From assembly GCF_005405905.1 (NCBI RefSeq), contig NZ_BJHU01000048.1, positions 1 to 64,000 on the forward strand: 64,000 nt of DNA, read 5' to 3'. The notes below the pieces were generated by a model. It worked only from the letters and a program-made list of their open reading frames with translations. It ran no database searches and was not told the origin of the DNA. This DNA comes from Acidovorax sp. NB1. GTDB taxonomy: Bacteria > Pseudomonadota > Gammaproteobacteria > Burkholderiales > Burkholderiaceae_C. Of this stretch, positions 27,731 to 36,289 are shown in pieces. The first letter of the stretch is position 1. Each line of letters begins with the position of its first letter. The position numbers and the translations under genes are program-made.

Positions 27731-29104
27731 ATGACCACCTCCTCCGCTCCCTCGCCCCGCCCCCGTGTTGTCATCATCGGCTGCGGCTTTGGTGGCCTCG
27801 AAGCGGCCCGTGCGCTGCGCGGCGCCGCCGTGGACGTGACCCTGGTGGACAAGACCAACCACCACCTCTTCCAGCCCCTGCTCTACCAGGTAGCCACGGC
27901 CGGGCTGTCGGCCCCGGCAATTGCGGCGCCCATCCGGCACCTGTTTCGCCAGCAGCGCAATGCCACCACCTTGCTGGGCGAAGTCACGCGCATCGACGTG
28001 GCCCGGCGCAGCGTGCAACTGGCAGACGGCGGCCACCTCCCCTACGACCACCTCATCGTCGCCGCAGGCGCCACCCATAGCTACTTTGGCCGCGACGACT
28101 GGGCGGCCTATGCGCCCGGCCTCAAGACCCTGGACGATGCCTTCGAGATCCGCCGCCGCGTGCTGCTGGCCTTCGAAGCCGCCGAGAAGGAGCCCGATCC
28201 CGCGCGCCGCGCCGACTGGCTCAACTTTGTGGTCGTGGGCGCGGGCCCCACGGGCGTGGAGATGGCGGGCACCCTGGCCGAGATCGCGCGCCACACGCTG
28301 CCCGGCGAGTTCCGCCACATCGACCCGGCCAGCGCCAAAATCATCCTGCTCGAAGGCGGCACCCGCGTGCTGCAGGCCATGCCAGAACGCTTAAGCCAGC
28401 GCGCCAAGGAACAACTCGAAAAGCTGGGCGTGGACGTGCGCCTGGGCGCCCGCGTCACGGCCATCGATGCCCAAGGTTTGAGGGTCGAATCAGCCTCCTC
28501 CGCGCAACCATCAAACCCCAATAGCTATCAAATAAATAGCAAATGCATTGTCTGGGCTGCGGGCGTGGCTGCCTCCCCCCTGGGCCGCCACCTGGCCGAA
28601 GCCACTGGCGCCCCCACCGACCGCGCAGGCCGCGTGGTGGTTGCGCCCGACCTGGGCCTGCCCGGCCATCCCGAGATCAGCGTGATCGGCGACTTGGCAG
28701 CCGCCAAGAGTCACATGCCCGGCCACGAGCCCACGCCCGTGCCTGGCGTGTCGCCCGGCGCCAAGCAGATGGGCCGTGCCACCGCCGCCAACATCTTGTG
28801 CCGCCTGGCCGGCCAGCCCACCCAGCCGTTTCGTTACCGCGACTACGGCAACCTCGCCACCATCGGCCGCAACTCGGCTGTGGTGGACCTCACCTCGCCC
28901 GCCGGGCCGGTGCGCTTCTCAGGCTACTTCGCGTGGCTGTTCTGGCTGTTTGCACACGTGTACTTCCTGATCGGGTTTCGCAACCGGCTGGTGGTGCTGC
29001 TCGACTGGGCCTGGGCGTACTGGAGCTTTGCGCGGTATGCGCGGGTGGTGACGGGGATCGAGGAGCGACCTGCCGACGCTGCCAAGGCAGGCCCCACGCC
29101 CTAG
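27731..29104 (+). CDS. NDH-2-like NAD(P)/FAD-dependent oxidoreductase
   Basis: Type II NADH:quinone oxidoreductase-like flavoprotein at the inner membrane, 457 residues. FAD motif VVIIGCGFGGLEAARAL (about 13-29), DKTNHHLFQPLLYQVATAGL signature, second dinucleotide motif VVVGAGPTGVEMAGTLAE, and GDLAAAKS near the C-terminal FAD contact. A C-terminal hydrophobic segment (FSGYFAWLFWLFAHVYFLIGF) suits membrane attachment. Residues about 260-275 (QPSNPNSYQINSKC) come from an in-frame family A repeat and replace a poorly conserved loop. GGAGG lies unusually close to the ATG. Confidence 0.92.
   Translation: MTTSSAPSPRPRVVIIGCGFGGLEAARALRGAAVDVTLVDKTNHHLFQPLLYQVATAGLSAPAIAAPIRHLFRQQRNATTLLGEVTRIDVARRSVQLADGGHLPYDHLIVAAGATHSYFGRDDWAAYAPGLKTLDDAFEIRRRVLLAFEAAEKEPDPARRADWLNFVVVGAGPTGVEMAGTLAEIARHTLPGEFRHIDPASAKIILLEGGTRVLQAMPERLSQRAKEQLEKLGVDVRLGARVTAIDAQGLRVESASSAQPSNPNSYQINSKCIVWAAGVAASPLGRHLAEATGAPTDRAGRVVVAPDLGLPGHPEISVIGDLAAAKSHMPGHEPTPVPGVSPGAKQMGRATAANILCRLAGQPTQPFRYRDYGNLATIGRNSAVVDLTSPAGPVRFSGYFAWLFWLFAHVYFLIGFRNRLVVLLDWAWAYWSFARYARVVTGIEERPADAAKAGPTP
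28513..28548. repeat. Dispersed repeat family A inside the NDH-2 gene
   Basis: AACCCCAATAGCTATCAAAT then AAATAGCAAATGCATTG, in frame in the coding sequence. It is AT-rich against the surrounding high-GC gene and encodes Asn/Ser/Gln-rich residues. Confidence 0.65.
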
Positions 29105-29173
29105 CGCAGGCGACGGGGCCGCAGCGCCCTGCCCTGTGGGCACGAAACGCCTGCTGAGCGCAGGCTACGACTG

Positions 29174-29944
29174 TCAGCGGTCGCCGCGCGGGCCCGCGAT
29201 CTGCGCGACCAGTTCGGGCAGCGTGAGCTTGGTGGCCATCTTGTGCCGCAGGGTTTTGAGTTCCGCCATCACGGCCTGCAACTCCCCTGGCGTAGGCTGC
29301 AGCGGCCGCAGGCACTTGGCCAGCACGGGCAGCACTTCGCGCCGCATGAAGCGGCCGCCAGCCAAGGCGATCTGCACGATCACCAGCACCACCCCCAAGG
29401 CCATGCACACCAGCACCGCCAGATCAGCCGAGTCTGGCGCCACCTTGCGCACGAGGGCTGGCCCCGCCATCATCAGGCCCAGCGCAACCAGGGCCGCGAT
29501 GCCGACCTCCTTGTCGAAATGGGTCGATGCAAACCGTTTCTCCACCTTGGGCGACAGCAGCAGAAAGGGGCTGCGGATCAGCGCCTTGCGGTCGTCGGCG
29601 TGCAAGGCATGCGGGTCGCGGCGCAGCTGCCGCTCCAGATCCAGGCGGTCCTTCCAGGCCTGCTCCAGGTCCGGAAAGGTCTGCCGCGCCAGCTCGGGCA
29701 AGGGCAGCGGCTTGGGCGCCACAGTGGCGTAGTGCGTGGGCTCGGCATTGAACGCAGTGCCGCACTGCGCGCAAGTGCGCTCGTAGCCCACCAACTCCCC
29801 CTGACTCACGGTGACGTAGTACAGGTGCCCTGCAGAGCCAATCCGCCGCAGCACAAAAGCGCGGGGTTTGCGGCAGATAGGACAGAAGTCGGCCACATGG
29901 CCGAGCTTGCGATAGACGAGCTTCTTCCCCCAGACGATGAACAT
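29174..29944 (-). CDS. Zinc-ribbon membrane protein, unknown function
   Basis: 256 residues from MFIVWGKKLVYRKLG; GAGGG precedes the start. The N-terminal domain has two CxxC knuckles, Cys21/Cys24 (CPIC) and Cys58/Cys61 (CAQC), typical of a zinc ribbon. A charged helical stretch leads to two hydrophobic segments (about 160-180 and 187-210). I do not recognise a named family. It lies 147 bp after the Mla-type lipoprotein gene on the same strand, so a link to that operon is possible but unproven. Confidence 0.75.
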   Translation of the reverse strand: MFIVWGKKLVYRKLGHVADFCPICRKPRAFVLRRIGSAGHLYYVTVSQGELVGYERTCAQCGTAFNAEPTHYATVAPKPLPLPELARQTFPDLEQAWKDRLDLERQLRRDPHALHADDRKALIRSPFLLLSPKVEKRFASTHFDKEVGIAALVALGLMMAGPALVRKVAPDSADLAVLVCMALGVVLVIVQIALAGGRFMRREVLPVLAKCLRPLQPTPGELQAVMAELKTLRHKMATKLTLPELVAQIAGPRGDR

Positions 29945-30091
29945 GGCATTCCCTCTCGAACCTGTTGTGTGATTTTTTGGATGCGGGAACCCACATGGTA
30001 CGCACTGGCGTGGCAGGTGAACATGCGCGACGCCCCTCACAACAACATCTGTGCAACGGTCCGCCAGCCGCGAACCGTGCCAGCTGCGGCG

Positions 30092-30799
30092 CTACGGTCT
30101 GGCGTCGCCCACCTGTTCCACCCACGCCGCCAGCTCCTGCGCCACGCGGCCCGAGGCGTCGGCCAGTGCCGCCACCCCACCCGCCGCGTCGGCCGAGCGG
30201 GCGGGTTGCTGGGCGATGAACACGCGTTGGCCACGCAGGGATTCGCCCGCCGGTGTCAGTTCGACCACCGTGGCGCGCAGGCGCACCACGCCGCTGCTGT
30301 CGGTGGGGCTGGTGAACAGGTGGCTGAATTCCTCCAGCTCCACACGCAGCACCAGCGGCAGCTTGCCGCCCTGGGCCGGGTCGCGGGCCTGGGCGGCGCC
30401 GTCGTCAGCTTTCAGGATGGCGCGGCGCTGGCCCAGCTGCTCGCGCAGGCGCTGCTGCACCAGCTGAGCGGGTGGCTGGCTCCAGCGCGCCTGGCTGTAG
30501 GGGCGCAGCTGCTGGCCATCGGCATAGGCCAGGCGGTAGAGCACGGCGTTGCTGCCCTCGGGCAGGCCGGTGCTCTCCACGTCGGCCAGGGCCAGTGGCG
30601 GCAAGGGCGCACGGCGGTCGGTGGGCGCCGGGGCCACGGCGCCCGGGCCGAAGTCGTACAGCGCGGGGCGGGCGGGCGGGGCGGGCAGGGCCGAGCAGCC
30701 GGCCAGTACCAGCAGCGCGGCCGAAAGGCCTAGGCCAAAAATGCCTTTAGCACTTGATGAATAAGCGCTAGCAGCTATGTTTTTAATAGTAATTTTCAT
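30092..30799 (-). CDS. ABC-type transport auxiliary lipoprotein (PqiC-like)
   Basis: Last gene of the Mla/MCE operon, 235 residues. GAGGAG six bases before the ATG at 30799 fixes the start. Signal II with lipobox LVLAGC at about residue 34 (LGLSAALLVLAGCSALP), so an outer-membrane or periplasmic lipoprotein. The DUF330/PqiC-like body (ALYDFGPG..., LRVELEEFSHLFTSP) is thought to bridge MCE rings to the outer membrane. The signal sequence start (KNIAASAYSSSAKGIFG) is encoded by a family A repeat at 30740-30790. Confidence 0.88.
   Translation of the reverse strand: MKITIKNIAASAYSSSAKGIFGLGLSAALLVLAGCSALPAPPARPALYDFGPGAVAPAPTDRRAPLPPLALADVESTGLPEGSNAVLYRLAYADGQQLRPYSQARWSQPPAQLVQQRLREQLGQRRAILKADDGAAQARDPAQGGKLPLVLRVELEEFSHLFTSPTDSSGVVRLRATVVELTPAGESLRGQRVFIAQQPARSADAAGGVAALADASGRVAQELAAWVEQVGDARP
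30740..30790. repeat. Dispersed repeat family A inside a lipoprotein signal sequence
   Basis: On the minus strand: CATAGCTGCTAGCGCTTATT then CATCAAGTGCTAAAGGCATT, a near-perfect core, translated as IAASAYSSSAKGI at the start of the auxiliary lipoprotein. Confidence 0.7.
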
Positions 30800-30808
30800 G
30801 GCCACTCC

Positions 30809-31774
30809 TCAAGGTGCCGCAAAGCCTTGTTCACCCGGCCCGGGCGGGATGCGGCCCGAGCCGTAGATGAACAGCTGCGGGTTGTCGGTGATGCCCCCGG
30901 CCGCACGCCCCAGCTGGCGCGCGGCGCGCGAGGTGTCGTCGGCGGCGCGGTTCACACGCGGCAGCGTGGTGGTGCTGAACTGATCGGCCGCGCGGGCCAG
31001 CGACTGGGTGCCGGTGGTGATCTGGTCGATGGCGCCACCTTCGGCGTTGAGGCGCTGGGTGGTCTTGCCCAGGTCTGCCGCCAGGGCCGACACACCGGCG
31101 CCCGCCTGCTGCAGCGATTGCAGGGTCTGGCGCGCGTCGCTGGCCAGGGGGGGCAGTGCGGCCAGGGCCGGGTCCAGGCGCTGGGTCACGGTGGCGTCGA
31201 GCCGCTGCGTGAGGGTGTTGACGCTGCCCGCCGCCTGGCCGATGTTCGACAGCGCTTCGGTGAGCTTTTGCTGGTTGTTGTCGGAGAGCAGCTGGTTGAT
31301 GCGGCGCGTGGCTTCTTCCACCTGGGTGAGGATGGCCGGGGCCTGCTCGGCCAGCTTGCCAAATGGCGAGGGCTTGAGCGGCAGGCGCGGCAGGCCGCTG
31401 GGGCCGGGGGGCAGCTCGGGGTAGGGCTTCTCGGCATCGTCCAGCAGGATGTGGGCCAGGCCGGTGACGCCCTGGTAGCCCAGCACGGCAAAGGTGGTGG
31501 GGCTGATGGGCGCCTGTTCGTTGACGGCGATGCGGATGAGCACGTTGCCGGTGACCTGCGGGTCAAACCCGATGCGCGTGACCTTGCCCACAGCCACGCC
31601 TTTGTAGCGCACGGCAGCCTGCGACTGCAGGCCGCTCACGCCGTCGCGGGTGGAGAGTTCGAACTGCTCGTAGCTGGCGTTGTCGCGCGTGAGCCAGACG
31701 GCCAAGCCTGCCAGCATGGCGGCGACCACCAGCACAAAGATGCCGGCGGCGAGGGCGTGGGACTTGTTTTCCAT
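30809..31774 (-). CDS. MlaD-family MCE-domain lipid transport protein
   Basis: Periplasmic substrate-binding component of a lipid ABC transporter, anchored by one N-terminal helix (about 9-29, AAGIFVLVVAAMLAGLAVWL). It is 321 residues. The MCE domain is near 38-120 (STRDGVSGLQSQAAVRYKGV, AVGKVTRIGFDP), followed by a long helical/coiled segment, longer than E. coli MlaD (183 residues) and closer to Mce/PqiB-style needles. Its start codon overlaps the ATPase stop (TGATG), so translation is coupled. Nine bases separate it from the lipoprotein gene. Confidence 0.93.
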   Translation of the reverse strand: MENKSHALAAGIFVLVVAAMLAGLAVWLTRDNASYEQFELSTRDGVSGLQSQAAVRYKGVAVGKVTRIGFDPQVTGNVLIRIAVNEQAPISPTTFAVLGYQGVTGLAHILLDDAEKPYPELPPGPSGLPRLPLKPSPFGKLAEQAPAILTQVEEATRRINQLLSDNNQQKLTEALSNIGQAAGSVNTLTQRLDATVTQRLDPALAALPPLASDARQTLQSLQQAGAGVSALAADLGKTTQRLNAEGGAIDQITTGTQSLARAADQFSTTTLPRVNRAADDTSRAARQLGRAAGGITDNPQLFIYGSGRIPPGPGEQGFAAP

Positions 31775-32634
31775 CAGCGGGGTTCCTTTGCGGGCGTGGG
31801 CGCGGCGGTGGGCTCCACGGGTTGCACCGGGGCCATGGCGCGCTGGCCACGTTCGCCCAGGAAGAAATGTTCGATGAACGGGTGCTTGAAGTGCGCCACC
31901 TCATGGGGTGGCCCGGTGACGATGACCTTCTTGTCGGCCAGCACGGCCACGCGGGTGCTGAGCGCAAACAGGGTGTCCAGGTCGTGCGTGACCATCACCA
32001 CCGTGAGCCCCAGCGCCGCACGCAGCTCGCGCAGCAGGGCGCAGAAGTCGTCGGAGCTGCTCGGGTCCAGCCCGGCGGTGGGCTCATCGAGCAGCAGCAG
32101 CGGCGGGTCCATGATGAGCGCACGCGCCAGCGACACGCGCTTGACCATGCCGCCCGACAGGTCGGCCGGCATGCGCGTGGCGTGTTCTGGCTTGAGGCCC
32201 ACCATCTGCAGCTTGACCAGGGCCGCGTCGCGCACCAGGTCGTCGGGCAGCGTGCCCTGCTCGCGCAGCGCAAAGGCCACGTTGTCGAGTACGTTGAAGG
32301 CCGAGAACAGCGCGCCGTGCTGGAATAACATGCCCACCCGGCTGGCCGCGCCCTCGCGCCCCATCTCCGAGGCCGGGCGGCCCAGCACCGTGACCTGCCC
32401 CCGCGTGGGCCGCGCCAAGCCGAGGATCTGGCGCAGCAGCACGGTCTTGCCCGTGCCCGAGCCCCCCACCAGCGACAGCATCTCGCCGCGCTGCACGGCG
32501 AAGTTCAGGTCCTGGTGCACGGTAAAGGCCTCGCTGCCTTTGCCAAAGGTGGTCCAAAGACCGCGCACATCCACAATGGGCGGCTCGCCCGGCGCGACGG
32601 CGATGTGTTCGGGTTGGGCGACGCGCTCAGTCAT
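31774..32634 (-). CDS. MlaF-like ABC transporter ATPase
   Basis: Cytoplasmic ATPase of the lipid transporter, 286 residues from MTERVAQPEH. Walker A VGGSGTGKT (56-64), Q-loop LFQHGALFSAFNVLDN, signature LSGGMVKRVSLARAL, Walker B LLLLDEPTAGLDP and H-loop VTHDLDT. The SGGM signature variant and FQHGALFS segment are typical of MlaF/Ttg2A-type ATPases. A Pro-rich tail of about 25 residues is extra. A family B repeat lies in the 150-bp spacer from the permease gene. Confidence 0.95.
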   Translation of the reverse strand: MTERVAQPEHIAVAPGEPPIVDVRGLWTTFGKGSEAFTVHQDLNFAVQRGEMLSLVGGSGTGKTVLLRQILGLARPTRGQVTVLGRPASEMGREGAASRVGMLFQHGALFSAFNVLDNVAFALREQGTLPDDLVRDAALVKLQMVGLKPEHATRMPADLSGGMVKRVSLARALIMDPPLLLLDEPTAGLDPSSSDDFCALLRELRAALGLTVVMVTHDLDTLFALSTRVAVLADKKVIVTGPPHEVAHFKHPFIEHFFLGERGQRAMAPVQPVEPTAAPTPAKEPR

Positions 32635-32704
32635 GGCTGCCCTTCCCATCTTTCAACAGACCCGTGACGCAAGATACTGACGCGCCCCCATGCCCGTGCC
32701 ACCG

Positions 32705-32780
32705 TGGAGCTGGCTTTGCCAGGCCACGGGTGGCGTCCCCCCATCGGGGGGAAGACGCGAAGCGGCTCAGGGGAGGCTTC
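32705..32780. repeat. Dispersed repeat family B inside the lipid-transport operon
   Basis: GCCACGGGTGGCGTCCCCCC then ATCGGGGGGAAGACGCGAAG and CGGCTCAGGGGAGGCTTCCTGG. Most similar to 8335-8392. It separates the permease and ATPase genes, which otherwise would be expected to be contiguous. Confidence 0.6.
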
Positions 32781-32784
32781 CTGG

Positions 32785-33909
32785 TCATATGCCGATGTTC
32801 TTGAAAGCCACCGCAAACAGCGCGTCCACGATGATCACCATGGTGATGGACGACACCACCGACGCCGTCGTGCCTTCGCCCAGGCTCTGCGTGTTGGGCT
32901 TGACGCGCAGGCCCCAGTGGCAGCCGATGAGCGCGATGAACGCGCCAAACACCACCGACTTGGCCATGGCCAGGCCGAGGTTGCCGATCTTCACGGCGGC
33001 GGGCAAAGCCTGCACAAAGTAGGACGGCGAGATGCCCATCGAGATATCGGCCGCCAGCATGCCCCCGGCCAGCGCGGCCAGCGTGGTCCACACGCTGATG
33101 AGCGGCATGGCCAGCGCCAGCGCCAGCGTGCGCGGCATCACCAGCCGAAAGCCGTGGGGGATGCCCATCACGCGCATGGCGTCCAGCTCCTCGGTCACGC
33201 GCATCACGCCAATCTGCGCGGTGATGGCCGAGCCCGAGCGGCCCGCCACCAGGATGGCCGCGAGCATGGGCCCCAGCTCGCGGATGAGGGAGATGCCCAG
33301 GATGTTGACGATGAACGACTCGGCGCCAAACTGCCGCAGCTGCAGGCTCATCAGATAGGCCAGCACCACACCAATCAAAAACCCCACCAGCGCCGTGATG
33401 GGCAGGGCCGTGGCCCCCATGCGGTACAGGTGGCCGGACACATCGCGCCACGGCCCCTTGCGCGGCGCGCGCGCCAGGCGCACCAGGTCCAGCACCAGCT
33501 GGCCCACCATCTCCAGCAGGTGGCGCGCGTGGTCCACACCATGCAGCACCAGCACGCCCAGGTGGTCGATCTGGTCGCCCAGGCGCCAGGGCTCGGGCGG
33601 GGGGGCAATGGTGGTGAAACCGGCCACACGCGAGAGCATGGTGCGCTGGCCCTCGGTGCAGGCCAGTTGCGCGGGCCAGGCGTGTTGCCAGTGGTTCCAG
33701 AGCAGCTGGGCGCCCACATGGTCCAGCCATTGCAGTTCGCGCAGATCCCAGCCCAGGGTGGGACTAGCGGGGCAATTGCGCAACTGTGCGGACACGGCCT
33801 CCCACTGCGCCTCGCTGCCCAGCTCGGCCGCACCCCAGCGCCCACGCAACTGCGCGCAAGGCCCCTGGGGCGTGTCGGCGCGAACAATGCACGGGATGTG
33901 GTCGGTCAT
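32785..33909 (-). CDS. MlaE-family permease with N-terminal STAS domain
   Basis: Inner-membrane permease of the lipid transporter, 374 residues. The first ~100 residues form a STAS-like domain (RWGAAELGSEAQWEAVSAQL, LGWDLRELQWLDHVGAQLLW), fused ahead of the MlaE core (about 125-374: GFLIGVVLAYLMSLQLRQFG, ESFIVNILGISLIRELGPML, and LVAGRSGSAITAQIGVMRVTEELDA). In E. coli the STAS function is a separate protein, MlaB, so this is a permease-MlaB fusion. The start at MTDHIPCIV (33909) excludes a Cys-rich upstream extension. No MlaC or MlaA gene is present here. Confidence 0.93.
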   Translation of the reverse strand: MTDHIPCIVRADTPQGPCAQLRGRWGAAELGSEAQWEAVSAQLRNCPASPTLGWDLRELQWLDHVGAQLLWNHWQHAWPAQLACTEGQRTMLSRVAGFTTIAPPPEPWRLGDQIDHLGVLVLHGVDHARHLLEMVGQLVLDLVRLARAPRKGPWRDVSGHLYRMGATALPITALVGFLIGVVLAYLMSLQLRQFGAESFIVNILGISLIRELGPMLAAILVAGRSGSAITAQIGVMRVTEELDAMRVMGIPHGFRLVMPRTLALALAMPLISVWTTLAALAGGMLAADISMGISPSYFVQALPAAVKIGNLGLAMAKSVVFGAFIALIGCHWGLRVKPNTQSLGEGTTASVVSSITMVIIVDALFAVAFKNIGI

Positions 33910-34199
33910 GGGTCGGGCTGCCAAGGCAACCAGAAGGAAGTGGAAGTCAAGAAGCAGAAAGGAAGAGCGTGCATGGTAGCGGACCGTGCACGGCCCGCCC
34001 CCACCAGCCCCCGGATCGCAAGCACAGGCGGCCCTTGGTGACATGTAATTATTATCAAAACAGGCTCCTGCGCGCCACCAGCAAACCCAAGTAGCTACCA
34101 AATATGTAGCAATCCACACACACCCTATCGACAGGGCCCGAGCGTTCCGCACAATGGCCCACCGTTACCACCCTTGTTCTTTGCCCCGCGATCCCACCC
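33910..34199. other. Divergent spacer, lipid-transport operon and GMC gene
   Basis: 290 bp without a gene; contains a degenerate family A repeat (34083-34113, GTAGCTACCAAATATGTAGC) that is itself a short inverted repeat. Promoters for both directions must lie here, but no clear hexamer pair stood out. Confidence 0.4.
34083..34113. repeat. Dispersed repeat family A, degenerate copy
   Basis: AACCCAAGTAGCTACCAAAT then ATGTAGCAATCC; shares the AGCTA..AAAT..AGCAA layout with the copy at 28513. Confidence 0.5.
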
Positions 34200-35888
34200 A
34201 TGAGCGACACCACGTTTGACACCATCATCATCGGCGGGGGCACGGCCGGTGCCTTGCTCGCCAACCGCCTGAGCGCCGACGGCCGCCACCGCGTGCTGCT
34301 GATCGAGGCGGGCCGCAAGGACGACTACCACTGGATCCACATCCCCGTGGGCTACCTGTACTGCATCGGCAACCCGCGCACCGACTGGCTCTACAACACC
34401 GAGCCCGACGCGGGCCTGAACGGCCGCACGCTGCGCTACCCGCGCGGCAAGACCCTGGGCGGCTGCAGCAGCATCAACGGCATGATCTACATGCGCGGCC
34501 AGGCGCGCGACTACGACCAGTGGGCCGAGCTGACGGGCGACGCCAGCTGGCGCTGGGACAACGCCCTGCCCTACTTCCGCCGCCACGAGGACCACTGGCG
34601 CCTGGACCAGCCCGGGGCCGTGAACGAAAATTTCAAGCGCCTGCACGGCAACAAGGCCACCGGCAGCACGGGCGAGTGGCGCGTCGAGAAACAGCGCCTG
34701 CGCTGGGACGTGCTGGATGCCTTTTCGCACGCGGCACAACAAGCGGGCATCCCGGCCACCGACGACTTCAACAGCGGCAGCAACGAGGGCGTGGGCTACT
34801 TCGAGGTCAACCAGAAAAGCGGCTGGCGCTGGAACACCGCCAAGGCCTTTTTGCGGCCCACCTGCTATGGCCGCCCCAACTTCGAGATGTGGACCAGCGC
34901 GCAGGCATCCAAGCTCATCCTCGAAACCCAGCCCGACGGCAGCCAGCGCTGCACCGGCGTGCTGGTGTGGGATGGCAACGAGATGGTCACCGCCCGCACC
35001 ACGGGTGAGGTGATCCTGAGCGCGGGCGCCGTCAACTCGCCCCAGCTGCTGCAGCTGTCGGGCATCGGCCCCGCCGCGCTGCTGCGCCAGCACGGCGTGG
35101 AGGTGAAGGTGGACCTGCCCGGTGTGGGCGCCAACCTGCAAGACCACCTGCAGATTCGCGCGGTGTTCAAGGTGCAGGGTGTGCAGACGCTCAACACCAT
35201 GGCCAACTCGCTGGTCGGCAAGGCCAAGATCGGGCTTGAATACGCGCTCAAGCGCAGCGGGCCCATGAGCATGGCGCCTTCGCAGCTGGGAGCGTTCACC
35301 CGCAGCAGCCCCGACCAGCCCTACCCCAACATCGAATACCACGTGCAGCCGCTGTCGCTCGATGCGTTTGGCGAGCCGCTGCACAGCTTCCCGGCGTTCA
35401 CGGCCAGCGTGTGCAACCTCAACCCCACCAGCCGGGGCACGGTGAACATCAAGAACGCCGACTTCAAGACCGCCCCCGCCATCGCGCCCAACTACCTCAG
35501 CACGACCGAAGACCGCCAGGTGGCGGCCGACAGCCTGCGCGTCACGCGCCGCATCGTGGCCCAGCCCGCAATGGCCAAGTACCAGCCGCAGGAGTGGAAG
35601 CCGGGCGTGCAGTTTGAAAGCGACGCAGATCTGGCGCGCCTGGCAGGTGACATTGCCACCACCATCTTCCACCCCGTGGGCACCACCAAGATGGGCCGCG
35701 ACGGCGACCCGATGGCCGTGCTGGATGCCCAGCTGCGCGTGCGTGACGGGCGCGGCGGTGTGGTGGCAGGCCTGCGCGTGGTGGATGCGGGCGCCATGCC
35801 CACCATCACCAGCGGCAACACCAACTCGCCCACGTTGATGATGGCGGAGAAGGCGGCCGAATGGATCATCGCCGCGCGGCGGGCGTGA
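34200..35888 (+). CDS. GMC-family FAD oxidoreductase
   Basis: Flavoprotein of the glucose-methanol-choline family, 562 residues. FAD-binding GGGTAGALLANRL (12-24) with LLIEAGR; GMC signature 1 near GKTLGGCSSINGMIYMRGQ; signature 2 GAVNSPQLLQLSGIGP; catalytic His in FHPVGTTKMG and the Asn of SGNTNSPTLMMAEKAA. Choline dehydrogenase-like by overall pattern, but no bet genes are nearby, so the alcohol substrate is unknown. No signal peptide. Confidence 0.94.
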   Translation: MSDTTFDTIIIGGGTAGALLANRLSADGRHRVLLIEAGRKDDYHWIHIPVGYLYCIGNPRTDWLYNTEPDAGLNGRTLRYPRGKTLGGCSSINGMIYMRGQARDYDQWAELTGDASWRWDNALPYFRRHEDHWRLDQPGAVNENFKRLHGNKATGSTGEWRVEKQRLRWDVLDAFSHAAQQAGIPATDDFNSGSNEGVGYFEVNQKSGWRWNTAKAFLRPTCYGRPNFEMWTSAQASKLILETQPDGSQRCTGVLVWDGNEMVTARTTGEVILSAGAVNSPQLLQLSGIGPAALLRQHGVEVKVDLPGVGANLQDHLQIRAVFKVQGVQTLNTMANSLVGKAKIGLEYALKRSGPMSMAPSQLGAFTRSSPDQPYPNIEYHVQPLSLDAFGEPLHSFPAFTASVCNLNPTSRGTVNIKNADFKTAPAIAPNYLSTTEDRQVAADSLRVTRRIVAQPAMAKYQPQEWKPGVQFESDADLARLAGDIATTIFHPVGTTKMGRDGDPMAVLDAQLRVRDGRGGVVAGLRVVDAGAMPTITSGNTNSPTLMMAEKAAEWIIAARRA

Positions 35889-35913
35889 CGCCGGAGGGAT
35901 TACACAGGCCCGG

Positions 35914-36246
35914 TCAGCGGATACCGCCCACATAGCGCGGCACTTCGGGCGGCGGCGGTGGCGGAGGTGGTGCCAGGCGCTGGCGCACCGCTTGTGCGGC
36001 CACATCCAGCAAGGGCTTGCGCGTTGCGGGCGCAGGTTCCTGGTGCACGGCGTGGTCCAGCCGGTCGGCCCATTCGGCCAGCTCGGGCGCGTTGTCTTCC
36101 TGCGCACGCAGGCGGGCAAAGCGCACGATCTCCAGCGCGTACTCGTGGTTGGCCGCCATCCATTCGGTGTCGGTCACGCGCCCCGTCTTGCGGCGCAGCA
36201 GCACGTGCAGATGGGCGGCAATGGCAAGCTTGTCGGAATCGGGCAT
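35914..36246 (-). CDS. Small hypothetical protein with poly-Pro segment
   Basis: 110 residues. A helical N-terminal domain (LAIAAHLHVLLRRKTGRVTD then TEWMAANHEYALEIVRFARL) is followed by a linker and an eight-proline run (LAPPPPPPPPEVPRYVGG). I recognise no named family, though similar short proteins occur in related bacteria. It lies 43 bp upstream of the amtB stop in tail-to-head order (this gene is downstream of amtB on the same strand), so it may be read from the amtB transcript. Confidence 0.7.
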   Translation of the reverse strand: MPDSDKLAIAAHLHVLLRRKTGRVTDTEWMAANHEYALEIVRFARLRAQEDNAPELAEWADRLDHAVHQEPAPATRKPLLDVAAQAVRQRLAPPPPPPPPEVPRYVGGIR

Positions 36247-36289
36247 GGTCGGCTCCTTGTGGCATTTCAGTCATCCAGGGCGCTGTGGG

